DNA of 7,375 bases, from the NCBI GenBank assembly GCA_023384025.1, contig JAHDXX010000161.1, positions 1 through 7,375 on the forward strand, read 5' to 3'. This document shows positions 6,650-7,375 of this stretch, piece after piece. Below the pieces are notes generated by a model, which ran no database searches, was not told the DNA's origin, and saw only the letters and a list, made by a program, of their open reading frames with translations. Every line of letters starts with the position of its first letter. The stretch's first letter is position 1. Source of the stretch: Sphingomonadaceae bacterium (lineage in GTDB: Bacteria; Pseudomonadota; Alphaproteobacteria; Sphingomonadales; Sphingomonadaceae). The position numbers were made by a program, and so were the translations under genes.

Positions 6650-7375
6650 TCCGCGTTGGCCCCGGTCAAGTCGTTCGCGGCGATATAGCCGTACGTCAGC
6701 GCCGGGCCGATGGTCACGCCTGCGCCGGGATAGCTTTCCCCCATCGCCGAGGCGGCGCTGTTGCCGATGGCGTAGAGGCCGGGGATCGGCTGGCCCGTGC
6801 CGTCGAGCACCCGTGCCTTGGGGTCGGTCCTGAGGCCGCCGTTGGTGCCGATATCGCCGGGGTACATCGGCATGGCATAGAACGGCCCCTTGTCGAGCGG
6901 GCGCAGGCACGGGTTGGGCGCCACGCGCGGATCGCCGTACATCTTGTCATAGGCCGCTTCGCCGCGATGGAAGTCCGGGTCTTCGCCTTTCGCCGCGTGT
7001 TCATTGTAGCGGGCGATGGTGGCTTCCAGCCGGGCCGGGTCGACGCCCATGGCCTGCGCCAGTTCGGCAATGGTCCGGCCTTTCTTGAGGATCGTCTTGA
7101 CCATGCCGTTCTGGAGCCAGTCGGGCACCAAGGGATAGACCGGGCCGACCGGGTAGGAGTGGCGATAGGTATGGTCGAACACGAACCAGCTCGGGCTGGC
7201 ATCGCCATGCTCCCGCTGGCGCCGAGCCATCTGCTGGCCGGTGACGTGATAAGACGCGGCCTCGTTGAGATAGCGCTCGCCCTGCTGGTTGACCATCAGG
7301 CTGCCCGGCAGGGCCCGCTCGATGGTGCACAGCCGCCCGCGATCCTCGCCTGGCACGTAGAACACCGGCGCGGCC
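6646..7375 (-). CDS. FAD-dependent 3-ketosteroid-delta1-dehydrogenase-like protein, C-terminal part
   Basis: This is the last 242 or so residues of a flavoprotein of the fumarate reductase/3-ketosteroid-delta1-dehydrogenase superfamily; the N-terminal FAD-binding motif lies beyond the right edge. The C-terminal FAD segment is clear: PIPGLYAIGNSAASAMGES is followed by YPGAGVTIGPALTYGYIAA. In characterised 3-ketosteroid-delta1-dehydrogenases the Tyr and second Gly of a Y-x-G-x-G motif here bind the C3 carbonyl (Tyr487 and Gly491 in the Rhodococcus KstD1 structure). Both are kept, at 6718-6732. A RGRLCTIERALPGSLMVNQQ region and a helical segment with GVDPARLEATIARYNEHAAKGEDPDFHRG match the substrate-domain style of the family. 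Such enzymes remove two hydrogens next to a ketone in a ring. It is translationally coupled to the exported DUF1214-like gene. Substrate identity is open: many sphingomonad relatives are annotated as KstD without test, and other enone-forming or ene-reductase activities are possible. Confidence 0.88.
   Translation of the reverse strand, partial: AAPVFYVPGEDRGRLCTIERALPGSLMVNQQGERYLNEAASYHVTGQQMARRQREHGDASPSWFVFDHTYRHSYPVGPVYPLVPDWLQNGMVKTILKKGRTIAELAQAMGVDPARLEATIARYNEHAAKGEDPDFHRGEAAYDKMYGDPRVAPNPCLRPLDKGPFYAMPMYPGDIGTNGGLRTDPKARVLDGTGQPIPGLYAIGNSAASAMGESYPGAGVTIGPALTYGYIAANDLTGANAE

Noticed and set aside
6650..6910. Upstream extension of the DUF1214-like frame into the flavoprotein gene
   Set aside because: The extra N-terminal residues are an out-of-frame reading of the conserved flavoprotein C-terminus. 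The GTG at 6649 gives a proper signal peptide and the usual four-base overlap.

Overview
The window comes from a GC-rich bacterial genome, most likely an alphaproteobacterium of the order Sphingomonadales. This assignment is inferred from protein style and gene company: a sphingomonad-type TonB-dependent receptor beside SnoaL-like, SDR, DUF1254/DUF1214 and steroid-dehydrogenase-like flavoprotein genes. No marker gene is present. Seven protein genes fill almost the whole window. I see no RNA genes, insertion sequences, CRISPR arrays or long repeats.

There are three transcriptional blocks. Block A (minus strand, 3154 down to 1) runs from a TonB-dependent outer-membrane receptor to a small SnoaL/NTF2-like protein to a short-chain dehydrogenase/reductase that runs off the left edge. 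The gaps are 3 and 11 bases, so this is almost certainly one operon. Block B (plus strand, 3301-5290) starts divergently from block A. It encodes an apparently exported DUF1254/DUF1214 protein followed, 10 bases later, by a second and longer SnoaL/NTF2-like protein. Block C (minus strand, 7375 down to 5291) holds the C-terminal half of a 3-ketosteroid-delta1-dehydrogenase-like flavoprotein. Its stop overlaps the GTG start of an exported DUF1214-like protein. Blocks B and C converge with their stop codons directly abutting, with no spacer. The only real intergenic region is the 146-base divergent gap at 3155-3300, which carries a candidate promoter and a small AT-rich inverted repeat.

Together the genes look like part of a catabolic locus for a bulky hydrophobic substrate such as a steroid, terpenoid or other polycyclic. 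The parts are an outer-membrane importer, two exported DUF1254/DUF1214-type proteins, a flavoprotein that probably introduces a ring double bond, an NAD-type SDR, and two small NTF2-fold proteins that could be dehydratases, isomerases or hydrolases. The substrate cannot be read from sequence. The steroid link rests mainly on the C-terminal motif of the flavoprotein and is an inference. No regulator gene is in the window.
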